This document shows, one piece after another, positions 1-9,800 of a stretch of 21,114 nucleotides of DNA. The translations under genes and the position numbers were made by a program. The DNA lies in the NCBI GenBank assembly GCA_037447655.1, contig JBBHKE010001544.1:193719-214832 (forward strand), in the 5' to 3' direction. This DNA is from Zygnema cylindricum (lineage: Eukaryota > Streptophyta > Zygnematophyceae > Zygnematales > Zygnemataceae). The notes beneath the pieces are model-generated. The model saw only the letters and a program-made list of their open reading frames with translations, did not search any database and was not told the origin of the DNA. How positions within the stretch are numbered: the first letter of the stretch is position 1; every line of letters begins with the position of its first letter.

Positions 1-1026
1 GTAGGCCTTTGGTCGGCGCCTTTATCGTAAGTTGTATGGGCTTTTTATGTGATCTTCTTAGATCGTTACTTTGATCAGCGACCGTCCGATCACCCCATCT
101 GTGGTGTAAATAAAATATTTTGGTCGAATGTTTTAATTGGTCGGAATAGGTCCGAATACAATATGGGTCTTAAGGTCATTGTTGTTTTACAGTAGGCATT
201 TGCTGGGCCCCTTCTACTTTTGAACTATGAAAAATTATATCTTCCACATAGGACAAAGTGAATCGCCGAGAATCCTGGAAATCGACACTACAGCACATTA
301 CAGTACCTTACCTGTACTGATATGTTGCTGTATAGTAACTTGTGTACAGCATTGAAAAAGTGTGAACAGCTCGGCAGGGAGAAGTCGCACGAATTAGTAT
401 TCCGTGCGAATATTATCCGATATCGTTCGATACCCGTAAAAGCGCCACCTTGTTATAAAATCAGCATGTAACAAAAATGATTGGCGAATGTTTTAACGTT
501 TTATCGCTTTTTTTACACAATCTCTGTGAGTTCAAACTCGTTTGTCAAATTATAATCGAATTTTCGTAAAATTAACAATTATCTGTTTCCTCATGAAATT
601 GAACTTGAATGTACGAACAATCTTAAACACGTCACATAAGACAACAATGAGTTATATTACGTCAGCTAAGGTAGCATTTACGGTAAAAGCTGGGACTTGT
701 TCTCTGTGTGCTTATCTCGAACTTCACGACTATTGGTTTGTACTTTTGGATGAGGACTGTACTTTCTGAGCTGTCCTGATTTGCGAAGTCCAGAATTTGA
801 AATCACGGAGCTTAAAGTACGGAATCAAATACTCTTGTGAATTACAACAATGCGCACTATAAAGTATAAAGTATAAAGTATAAACTACGCAGATCATGTT
901 AAGTGAGTAACCTAATTCGGTCAACAATTTCGACTCTATGACATCAAATAAATTAAATGATTCTAATTTTTTCATTATTCTAATTTAGGTAAGTTTAATT
1001 AGCGTAACAAATTTATATAGGTTTGT
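1..1026. other. No gene recognised
   Basis: AT-rich sequence with frequent GTACG words and short incidental frames. I see no domain, RNA gene or element end in it apart from the TATAAAG run. Confidence 0.6.
858..885 (+). repeat. Four tandem TATAAAG heptamers
   Basis: TATAAAG repeated three times, then TATAAAC. A short isolated microsatellite. Confidence 0.9.
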
Positions 1027-1213
1027 TTTAAATAGTGTAGTACGAACGACGTTCGACCGTGCAAAACTGTACTTTTTTAAGTAAAAGGTACAAATAATGA
1101 TTTAATACAATCGCTCGCGTGAAATCGGACTAGAAGCGAAAATTCAATCACATCGAAGAAAAGCCGTTCGCATAACTCTCGTCCGTCGACAACATCGTCG
1201 TCAGTGTGAACGT
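1027..1213 (+). repeat. Repeat family with GTGGTGTACGGT start, copy 1
   Basis: Begins TTTTAAATAGTGTAGTACG and shares with the copies at 2214 and 3182 the order: CGACCGTGCAAAACTGTAC, a GTAAAAGGTACAAATAATGA stretch, GTTCGCATAA, and GTGTGAACG. No coding frame of note. Likely a non-autonomous transposon; its ends are unresolved. Confidence 0.6.
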
Positions 1214-1475
1214 TTACTGACATTCAGCGCGACAAATAATGCTGGCGTCATAATGACGTCAAAACCATACGGACTGACAGATTTTTATCCCCAATTTGGT
1301 GTTTATAGTTTCAACGCTGATATTTATTGCCGACATACCCAATATAGAGAACTTAAATAAATTAGAGTAAACTTCGACTGTGAAAAGTTCTATCACATAA
1401 ATTAGAGTTCATTATCAATTGTTTTTTTTTCAGTTTTACTCTAATTTTTTCATTACTCTAATTACGATTCGTGAT

Positions 1476-1850
1476 TGTATTTGGGTATCGGGTAGTTATA
1501 TCGATAATTTAGATATTGATATATAGAATGCTCGATCAATTTCCTCGATGCTCGTGCGGGACCAACATAAATTATGCGATATATATCAAAAATTGCATAT
1601 CCGTCAGATCAGTGCGGAAAACCGTCGAAAAAAGTACGGATAATCATTACAAAAAATGGGATATTTTTTACTTGGTAGGTTTGAAAAAAAAATGTAAAAT
1701 TTTCATTTTCGATATATCGTCGATACGATATATCGGCGATATATCGCGATAATTTGAAATTCGATATATCGAAGCGATATATCGAATATTGGGTACATGA
1801 AATTCGATATATATCGAATATCGGCAATGGGTCCTCGATACCCAACACTA
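1476..1850. mobile_element. Second, decayed copy of the CGATATATCG hAT-type MITE
   Basis: The right end (to 1850) matches the intact copy closely: CGATACCCAACACTA is perfect, preceded by the same run of CGATATATCG words and GGTCCTCGATAC. The interior shares GGGACCAACATAAATTAT with the intact copy. The left end keeps only TTGGGTATCGGG (1481-1492) and no clear target duplication, so it is eroded or rearranged. The left limit is approximate. Confidence 0.75.
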
Positions 1851-2213
1851 GTATAAACCCTTGTTTGACCTCTTGACTCTTGTACTTTGGTCAGAGCTTT
1901 CGAATTACAATATTTTATCGTACGAAATTCTGGTTTTTCACGGTCCGATAATTTATGAAAGTTTTTCCGATAACCGTATGATCTAATATTCACACGCGTG
2001 TAAAAAAAAAATCTAAAGATTATTGTTTTATGATGAGATTCTTGATTATTTGTCCACACCACAGTACAACGCCAATCGCTATTAGCGTAGTGTACGCTAA
2101 TTCCGTCACGGTTTTTTTTTTTTTTGTTCTCAAATAGCGTAGCTTTTCTATTTCTTTCTGTACGCCATTTAGGGTTATTTTCCAAGTACCGTACAAAACA
2201 AAAGTACGTTGTC

Positions 2214-2408
2214 TTTTAAATAGTGTGGTGTACGGTAGGTGTCAGACCGTACAAAATTGTACCTTTTTAGTGAAAAAGTATAATTAATGAGTTTTAGTAA
2301 CCGCAAACGCATGAGAATATGCGCTCTAAAAAGGGGATAAAATCAGGTTGTCAAATATCACGTTCGCACATATTCGTCCAACAACCACGTTTCGACTATG
2401 TGAACGTA
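2214..2408 (+). repeat. Repeat family copy 2, with 8-bp hairpin
   Basis: Begins TTTTAAATAGTGTGGTGTAC. TGTACGGT (2229-2236) and ACCGTACA (2246-2253) form a perfect 8-bp hairpin with a 9-base loop. CGTTCGCACATATTCGTCC and ATGTGAACG follow in the same order as in copies 1 and 3. Confidence 0.65.
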
Positions 2409-2828
2409 CGATTTGTGAACGATTTGTCAGATTTTGTACAAGTACATATTAGTGTAGGCATGTTTACGACCAACAATTTTTTTTTCAAAGACCCAAATTA
2501 GAATTATTAAACAATTAGAATGTATGTTTTTTTTTCCAAATTTTCAAATTCTCAATTAGCTTACACCACTGTAAAAATCCTTATACGGTGTACTGTACAA
2601 TACAACCCCGTGACACTCAAATCGTATTGTTTCCTACAATCGTACCACTTCTTGGATCGGCTATTATGGTCCGAAAAACAGGGAGGATTTGTGGAGATCC
2701 AAAGATCGTTGTGGTTTATGTGACACTCTTATGATTGTACGAAATAATAAGCAATTTAAGTACGGACTGGCATATATCGTTCACTACAATATTTAAAAGT
2801 TGTCCAAATCAGAGTTATCAACCTTGAT

Positions 2829-3048
2829 TAAGGGTAGAGTTCCATTAGGCGGTCCCAATAAATGTACAAAAAATTATGCTGGCAGCGTTTACTGGAATTT
2901 TCTTGGGCCATTAACAAACATTTCCAATTATGATTGGCGCCACGTAGGTTAGAGTCCAGATTTTGAAAATCTTAAAAAAAATCTTCAAACGGAAAGTTAG
3001 AACGAAATATATGTACAACCGGAGGTACACCGTGAATCGTTATTAGCG
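2829..3048 (-). repeat. Short member of a third repeat family (220 bp)
   Basis: On the minus strand it runs from CGCTAATAACGATTCACGGT (at 3048) to CGCCTAATGGAACTCTACCC (at 2829). The same pair of end motifs, in the same order, bounds 12695-13297 and probably 15579-16788, with different interiors. No inverted ends or duplications were found, so the limits are provisional. Confidence 0.5.
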
Positions 3049-3181
3049 TACTGTACGCTATATCGGCACCCCGAAATTTTGACATTGATACACGAAATAC
3101 AGTGATTGAATCTAATTTATCTTTGACATTAAATGCGGTACTTGAAAATTAGCGTCAATGGTATGACCGTACTGAATGCAT

Positions 3182-3372
3182 GAATAGTGTGGTGTACGTA
3201 AGTAGTTTGATAGTACAACATTGTACTTCTTTACCGGAATCCGTACGGTATTTGTGGTTATCTTATGTCGATCGCGTACATAGCTGCGCTTACAAAAATT
3301 GTTGAGTCGAGTTTGCAAAATAAACGTTCGCATACATTCAGACGTTCGTTTATGTGTGTAATAGTGTGAACA
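3182..3372 (+). repeat. Repeat family copy 3
   Basis: Begins GAATAGTGTGGTGTACG, then ACATTGTACTTCTTTACC, ACGTTCGCATACATTCAGAC and AGTGTGAACAG, in the order seen in the other copies. More diverged at the hairpin, with one arm lost. Confidence 0.55.
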
Positions 3373-3769
3373 GATAACATGTGCACATGGTAAAAACTGT
3401 CCATGTTACGTAAGCGTAATGTTGCGTACTTACACATGTTCATCGTCGCGTTAGAGTTAAGTCTAATACATTGCTGTATTAACTCTATTTGAGATATTGC
3501 AAAAATAATAGTGTATATATTTACACTATTACAGGGTCAAAAAGAAACATAACGGTAATACCAGACCTTTAAACCAAAGAGACGCTTATTATAGTTAAGT
3601 TTGACCCTAAAATGGGTAATGTTTCACAAAACGACAACAAATTACTGTCACATTGTAAAAATTTTAGAGTAAAGTTACAAAATTTAGGATTGAAAAAAAG
3701 TGGCGCCTAGAAAACGGCAATCGATATCAAACCAACGGCAAATGCGGAGAGAACACAAAAAATAGATTT

Positions 3770-4045
3770 TGTGTTCTGACTAATCCCAACCACATCTTCG
3801 TCCTCTGGTGGGTGAATTCAGAATCTCGCGCAGACATTTCCACATGACGCCGCCATTTTTTCGGCAAGATACGCATCGTCTCCCCGCCGCCTCGCTGAGT
3901 CTCGCGACATCCATCGACTCCATACCTCATTTTAAGGTTTACAGCAGTATTAGGGTACACAACAATATGTCGAAAGAACAAGAGGAATCGCGCCATTATC
4001 GTCGCTATAAATTATAGGGTTTATGAAGGGTTTTTGGGTAAGTGC
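3770..4045 (+). other. Richer island resembling a gene 5' end
   Basis: Clearly less AT-rich than its surroundings, with GCCGCC and CCCCGCCGCCTCGCTGAG-like sequence. A tiny frame starts MSKEQEESRHYRRYKL (3967), and a good donor-like GGGTAAGTGCG (4036-4046) precedes the pyrimidine tract. One exact TCGTCGCT lies at 3999-4006. No downstream coding exon was recognised on the plus strand, so this is only suggestive of a promoter or non-coding transcript, or of the far end of the transposon. Confidence 0.25.
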
Positions 4046-4046
4046 G

Positions 4047-4375
4047 CATTTCACCATGTTTTTTCATATCTTTCGCTCCCTCTACCTTATTATTCTTCCA
4101 CCTTTCTCATTCTCTATCTCTTTTTATCCCTTTACCTCTTCATTTTCGCATTGCCTATCTCTCACATTCTTTCCCATTTCAATTGCTTACCTTTCTCCTC
4201 TCTCTCTTCTCCCCTCTCTCCCTCTCACCCATTTTGTCCCATACCCTTTCTCTAATTTTCTCTCTCATTCCCTTCTTCTCACTGTTCTGTCTCTCGCTGT
4301 CCGTCATTTTTCTCATTTTATTTGTTTAGCCCATATACCCCCTACTAATCCGTTATCTTCCTCTCTCTTTCGTAT
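4047..4375 (+). repeat. Low-complexity pyrimidine tract
   Basis: About 330 bases almost wholly C and T with short A/G interruptions (TCTCTC, CCCTCTCTCCC). Open frames through it in several phases come from the lack of purines and are not genes. Confidence 0.85.
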
Positions 4376-4379
4376 GTAA

Positions 4380-5128
4380 AACTTGTCATCTTTGATCAAC
4401 TTCTATCCGACGGCCGTTGTATCGGGGAGCACCCTACGGCAACATGTGATCGTAGGGAAGAAGAAAGCCTCATTTTGAAGGTGTTGGACAGGATGAAAGT
4501 TTCCGTACTAAACCTTTAGGAGCTTTGCATAGATCTGTATTTGTCGTCACCGATCGTTGCTAATTAGTACGTGTGTGTAATATTACCAAGTTGTTAAATT
4601 ATTTTTAAGGGGATTTTCGAGCTAGAGGTAGAAACGTTAAGAATTATGTTAGTACATAGAGCTTTGTTGAATATTGTAGATTAATAGGCATATATTTTTG
4701 TTTTAGTTTAACGTTGTGAAAACGATATCATCGTGAAATATACAGATTTTGTATTTTTTTTCCCATTGTTGTTAATCAATGATTTTATTAGTGTCAACTT
4801 AGTATATATATTTTTATTAATTGTGTTTTTTTTTAATTGCTTTCATGTTGTACCGATGACTTTTTCGCATTGGAATATATTAAATCTCGGTGTCTTTTCG
4901 TTTGTGTATCATCTGTATATGTTGAAAATATGCATTAATCTTTCTTATCACCGCGTATATTACTTGAACTGTGCGTTTCCTACATGGAAGATTCTGCATA
5001 CATCATTCAATCCAGTTTTTATGGTTTCAGCCTTGTCAAAATTGGTATTTTGCCATGATAAAAACCTTCTTACTTGTTCAGAGCTTTAATAATATCCACC
5101 TAATATGTAAACTGACGGTTCACGGACC
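4380..5128. other. No gene recognised
   Basis: AT-rich, with T-runs. It may include the unresolved 3' end of the transposon. No inverted match to the other flank was found by eye. Confidence 0.5.
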
Positions 5129-5206
5129 AGCGACGAACCAAACTCGCAGCTGTAAAGCCATGCGATCAGACAAACAACGTTACAATGAATTCCATGATTT
5201 GCATTC

Positions 5207-5733
5207 AGCGACGAGGCAATGTCTGCTTTGTCGGAGATAATGATGATTCACTTTCGCCGCTGGAATTCCATCCAGCGACGAGACAGCCTCTGCTTTGTCG
5301 AAAATGATGCAGAAACTGTTTCAAAGCTGGATTTCCATCCAGCGACGAGACAAACTGTTTCAAAGCTGGATTTCCATCCAGCGACGAGACAAACTGTTTC
5401 AAAGCTGGATTTCCATCCAGCGACGAGACACTCTCTACATCGTCGAAGATGATGCAGAAACTGTTTCAAAGCTGGATTTCCATCCAGCGACGAGACAAAC
5501 TGTTTCAAAGCTGGATTTCCATCCAGCGACGAGACACTCTCTGCATCGTCGAAGATGATGCAGAAACTGTTTCAAAGCTGGATTTCCATCCAGCGACGAG
5601 ACAGCCTCTGCTTTGTCGAAGATGATGCAGAAGCAATTTCGCTGCTGGGTTTCCATCCAGCGACGACACAGTCTCTACATCGTCGAAGGTCATGCTGAAG
5701 CAGTTTCAAAGCTGGATCTCCATCCAGCGACGA
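5207..5733. repeat. Tandem hairpin array, 39-bp unit with 28-bp alternating spacer
   Basis: Nine copies of an 18-bp hairpin (GCTGGATTTCCATCCAGC, 7-bp arms and 4-base loop) start at 5259, 5326, 5365, 5404, 5471, 5510, 5577, 5644 and 5711. Spacings are 67, 39, 39, 67, 39, 67, 67 and 67. The short unit is AAACTGTTTCAAA plus hairpin plus GACGAGAC; the extra 28 bases are a CATCGTCGAAGATGATGCAG-type block. Each hairpin runs straight into the element-wide AGCGACGA motif. The array sits about 470 bp beyond the transposase stop. Open frames on both strands reflect the 39-bp period (13 codons); the 67-bp steps shift frame, so coding is unlikely. Confidence 0.92.
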
Positions 5734-5816
5734 GAAATTCTCGCCGCTGAAAGGGCAATCATTAACTATGTACGTGAAAATGCTGTACAAATTATGAACT
5801 TCCTCGATGGATGATG

Positions 5817-5847
5817 AATCAGCGACGAAGTATACTCGTCGCTGATT
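5817..5847. repeat. Perfect inverted repeat around AGCGACGA
   Basis: Arms AATCAGCGACGA (5817-5828) and TCGTCGCTGATT (5836-5847) are perfectly complementary around a 7-base centre. It lies between the hairpin array and the transposase stop and is the longest perfect hairpin on this motif in the window. It may be a protein-binding palindrome or a structure in the 3' end of the transcript. Confidence 0.85.
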
Positions 5848-6204
5848 AGTTTAGGGTGTACAATGCAGCAATATATATAATTCCATACTACACGTACACT
5901 CAAATATTTAACACCACATTAACATCATCTCAAGGTAAATACATAATAAATTTCATAAATACATCCAATTCCACATTAAGCCAAACATGTAAACTTCTGA
6001 AATACCGAAATTGTATTATCCCATAATAAAACCATACATACATATAAAATTTGTTTTTTCCCAAGAAGTGAATTAATACTAAACTTTATGGACCGTCTAC
6101 ATTATTATGCCACGAGTATGACTACTACTCCCGCTATAATTAAACTGCCATTCTCAAACTAACATTTAAAACAAAAAAAAACAATACGTAGTTATATTAT
6201 ATCT

Positions 6205-6881
6205 TTAAAACTCGTTGCCGCTCATCCCTCCCTCGCTGAAAATGCTATCTTGTTGACTGTCGGCATCTTCAATATTTCGGAGGAATTCTCTTGCCCTTGG
6301 GCAAGGAGGTTCCACAACCTCTCCTTCGAAGTGGTTGCGATACTTGGTGATTATGTCTTGCAATTGATGTGTGAGCATGTCTTCTTCCCACCGGCCGTCA
6401 CATAAAGACAGGCCACATTGAATCATTGCTTTTCGGGCGTAACTCATCCCGTTTTTGTCTCGCATCGCGTTAACCTCTCGGATAGAATCTCGTGCCAATT
6501 TTAGAAAAAATGCTTTACCGGGTCCCACCAATTTTCCGGACCATCCACGGCTCGAAGGTTTAGGCCATTGCCGGGTTTCAATTCCTTTCGCCTTCCAGCT
6601 GTCCCATATACGGCTCCACACGTCCTTGATTTTAGAGATGACAAAAGAGTCCGCCGGTTGAACAAGATGCGTAGCATTAGGTGGAAAATAGTGTAAAACG
6701 GTGTTTTTGGCCTCCAGGACTCGCTCCAACTCATCGGACGTATTATGACCTCCACAGTTATCCAAGAACATGATTTTTTGTCGTCCTTCCCAATCCCCTT
6801 GATAAGACCTTGTCTCTTCGAACCACTGTGGGAACACCGTTTTGTCGTTCCAACCCTTTGGACCGGTCCGGTAACAAACAC
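6205..6881 (-). CDS. Transposase exon 4: second and third catalytic Asp, C-terminus
   Basis: Encodes residues 370-593 and a TAA stop. FLDNCGGHN gives D409 and LVQPADSFVISKIKDVW gives D446. A W-rich segment (VWSRIWDSW) and PGKAFFLKLARDSIREVN follow, then an acidic tail ending GNEF. It follows the acceptor TTTTTAG| at 6884-6882. The shortened reading visible from 6837 starts at a GTG and is simply the body of this exon. Confidence 0.88.
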
Positions 6882-9800
6882 CTAAAAATATAAAAAATCA
6901 ACAAAAAGAAGACAAAATTAACTTTTTATTTTGCTTGCGTAAATTTGCCTTATGGGGAAAGTAATCTACGTGTACCATAGGTAGCTTGTAATAGGAGTCA
7001 TTGTTTGAGATAAGAGAAGTTAGAGAGCTAAAGAACGAAAATAACGTAAATTTGTAGTGGGAGAGAGAGGGAGGAGGTATGAGAGGGCGAAATAGAGAGA
7101 TATACATATAAGATTTTACACAAATATGAGATGGAGATAAATAGAGAGACCTTCATCAAAGACAAACATACATCAAAATAAAAATGAAAACATTAGATTT
7201 GGGAGAAAAAACTCACCCGGGACGGTGTCCGATAAACCTTGTATCGGGTAACTCCTCCCACGATTTGCAAAAATAATCATCGGGTTTTCGATACGAGCGT
7301 TCACCCCACTAGTTATTCGCACCATGAGAGTCATGGATTCACCTCCTCCCGCGACGTCGGCGTATTTCACCACATTATCCCCTCGAAATCCCAAAGTCTT
7401 TCCATTGTCGGTGTTGACGATCACGTGTGTTTCATCCATGTTTTCCACAAGGTCTTCGTTGAAAATTCCTAGTATACATGCAACGGCAAACCAAAACAAG
7501 CAAAGATCATACTTTTTTAGTATATGTCGTTAAGTAGGGAATACAACGAAAACAAAACACATTTCAAAAAAAGGAACCATCATTATAATATTTTCTTAAT
7601 GTAGAGTGACTCACCGGATTCAAACCCTCGCTTCAGCACGCCCATGTGGAAGGCCACGATACGCTCAATATGTTCCTCTTTCTCGGGTGAGCATCGTAGT
7701 TTACCCTTTTGTGCCCGCACAACGATGTTGTGCTTCTCTTGATACCTTTGCACCCACCTTTTATTTATTACCGGATGTATTTCGGACCCGTCCTTGTTGA
7801 ACCATTCCAGTCCGTACTCTTTCCTCCTTTCTCTTATAATGTCCCTAGCGATGTCCCCGAGAATTGTGGTGGACATCTTCATAACCGCTTTTTTAAAACG
7901 TTCAAAATCGGAAAGTAACTCTTCGTGTATAAGTGTCACCCAAGCGGCTTCCTTCCTTCCTCGTCCCGGCAAAGCCTTGGTAACCGCCACCGATCTCCTC
8001 CCGAAACTAGAAGAAGAGAATGTCCGGGTTGTCTCTCGTATTCCGTCGAGCGTATTCCTCTTATCTATCCACCATCGCTTGGCCTTTTGATACTCTGTAC
8101 ACAATACACAATGTAAAAGATTAAATGAGTTTCATTATGTGTGTCACTTCATTAGCCACAATGGTAAGCAATACAGCAAATTTAAATGACAGTAAAGAGA
8201 TGCGGGAATATTTAGCGACGAAGTGCTACTCTCGTTGAATCAGCGACGACAGAAAGTCGTCGTTAAATCAACGAATTGACAACTTTTTTCGTAAACGACG
8301 TTGATACGTAGTCGTTTACCGACCACCAATGAAAATTCGACAGTTCAGCGACGACCATGTCTCGTCATTAAACCAAGAATGAGAACTATCAAACACAATG
8401 CCGACATCAGCAAATCCAAAGGTAAGAGTTAAAGTTAAATTTACATTCACAAGGCTAGAAAATGGAAGAGATATATTAAATTTATACACGTATGGAAAAA
8501 ATAAAAAACAAACAAAACATTGGGACATGCAATGTACGGTGAGGGAGAAATCGGGATACCTCTTTGTCGAATGAAGGCCATGAAATTGACCTTCATCATC
8601 TCGCATCAACGACGCCTAATTCCTGCAAGCTCTCGCGTGAGATTATTAATTAAGCGACGAACCTCTCTCATCGCTAATTCTTGAGCCTCGACCCGCCTAT
8701 TGAGATTTTCAACTTCATTCCTCAATTGCTCCAATTCCCGCGGTGGAGGGGGCTCATCGACATGTGGTACCCTTGGAATTTCCCAAAGGTACGTACGCCT
8801 AACTTGCACATTTCGGAAGCGTTGTAAAACCGCACTTCGAGCCTCTAAAAATTCGTTTAGCTCCGGAGTACGAGTTGCACGACGTAGAATGGTGAATAAC
8901 CGTGGATCCCAAGGGTGATAATGTCGCATTAATTCCGGCGCATCGATTTCGAATCCGATCAGTCGACGTACAATCCATGTAAAACGATCATCATTAGGCT
9001 GAAAATGCCTAATGTAAGGGAAATTTGAAGCATGGTTGTACGATGCGATGTACAACCATGTTGGGTGGGCGGGGACATCCGGAGGGATGTCTAGAATTTC
9101 CGGGACAGGGTTCAAATTCTGTACGAGAGGCCTAGCCTCCCCATAACGCTAATAGTCCGGCCACTCCTCGACCGGGATATAGTGGGCCGCCGATGGTCGG
9201 AAGCCATCCATGGCCTCATCTCCGACGGGAGGCGGAAAAAACCAATCGGGTTCTTCCTCTCGAACGGGAACATCATGGTCGACCGGAATTTGAGGTGGTT
9301 GTACCGCCACGATAGCTCTTTCGCGGTTCGGTGAAGGAGGAAAAGCAACGACCTAGTCTTCGTCTCCATATTCCTCTTCCATGCGCCTCTCCGAGCTCTC
9401 CGAAGATTGCTCGTCAGAGGTTGTCGGATCGTCCTCGTATTTCGTCACCAGATTGTCCGACGATTCGGTTTCTTCCGGCACTTCCCCCTCTTCCGTAGGC
9501 TTTTCCCCGTCCTCTATAGGCTCGTCTGACGCGGTTCCCAAGGGGTCGTATTCTTGGTCTTCTTCCTTACCTCCTTCTACTTCGCGGACACCTTCTTCTT
9601 CTGCTCCAACCCCTTCATCCGGAATCCCCACCTCCGGCACACTTCTCCTTACTACCCTCTCCGTCCCCGTCCCTCCCCTCCCCACCGCCTCCGATTCCTC
9701 CATCGCCTCTATTTCGGCCCCCGATTCCTCCCCCTCCATCAAAACCAACTCCATTCCAACCCTTTCCCCACCACCCTCCTCCGGTTCAACCGTATTCCCT

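Noticed and set aside
1703-2185. 160-codon minus-strand frame rich in Tyr, Ile and Arg
   Set aside because: Half of it is translated CGATATATCG palindromes of the MITE; the rest is low-complexity flank.
4023-4379. Hydrophobic Leu/Phe/Ser-rich frames in several phases
   Set aside because: They come from a pyrimidine-only tract that lacks stop codons in several phases at once.
5205-5790. Repetitive 13-residue peptide frames on both strands across the tandem array
   Set aside because: The 39-bp period keeps frames open by arithmetic, while the 67-bp steps shift phase, and frames are open on both strands. These are by-products of the repeat.
9112-9369. 85-codon minus-strand frame beginning METKTRSLL
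   Set aside because: It is out of phase with the long nested frame, which continues through this interval in another phase with acidic, Pro-rich composition matching its neighbours.
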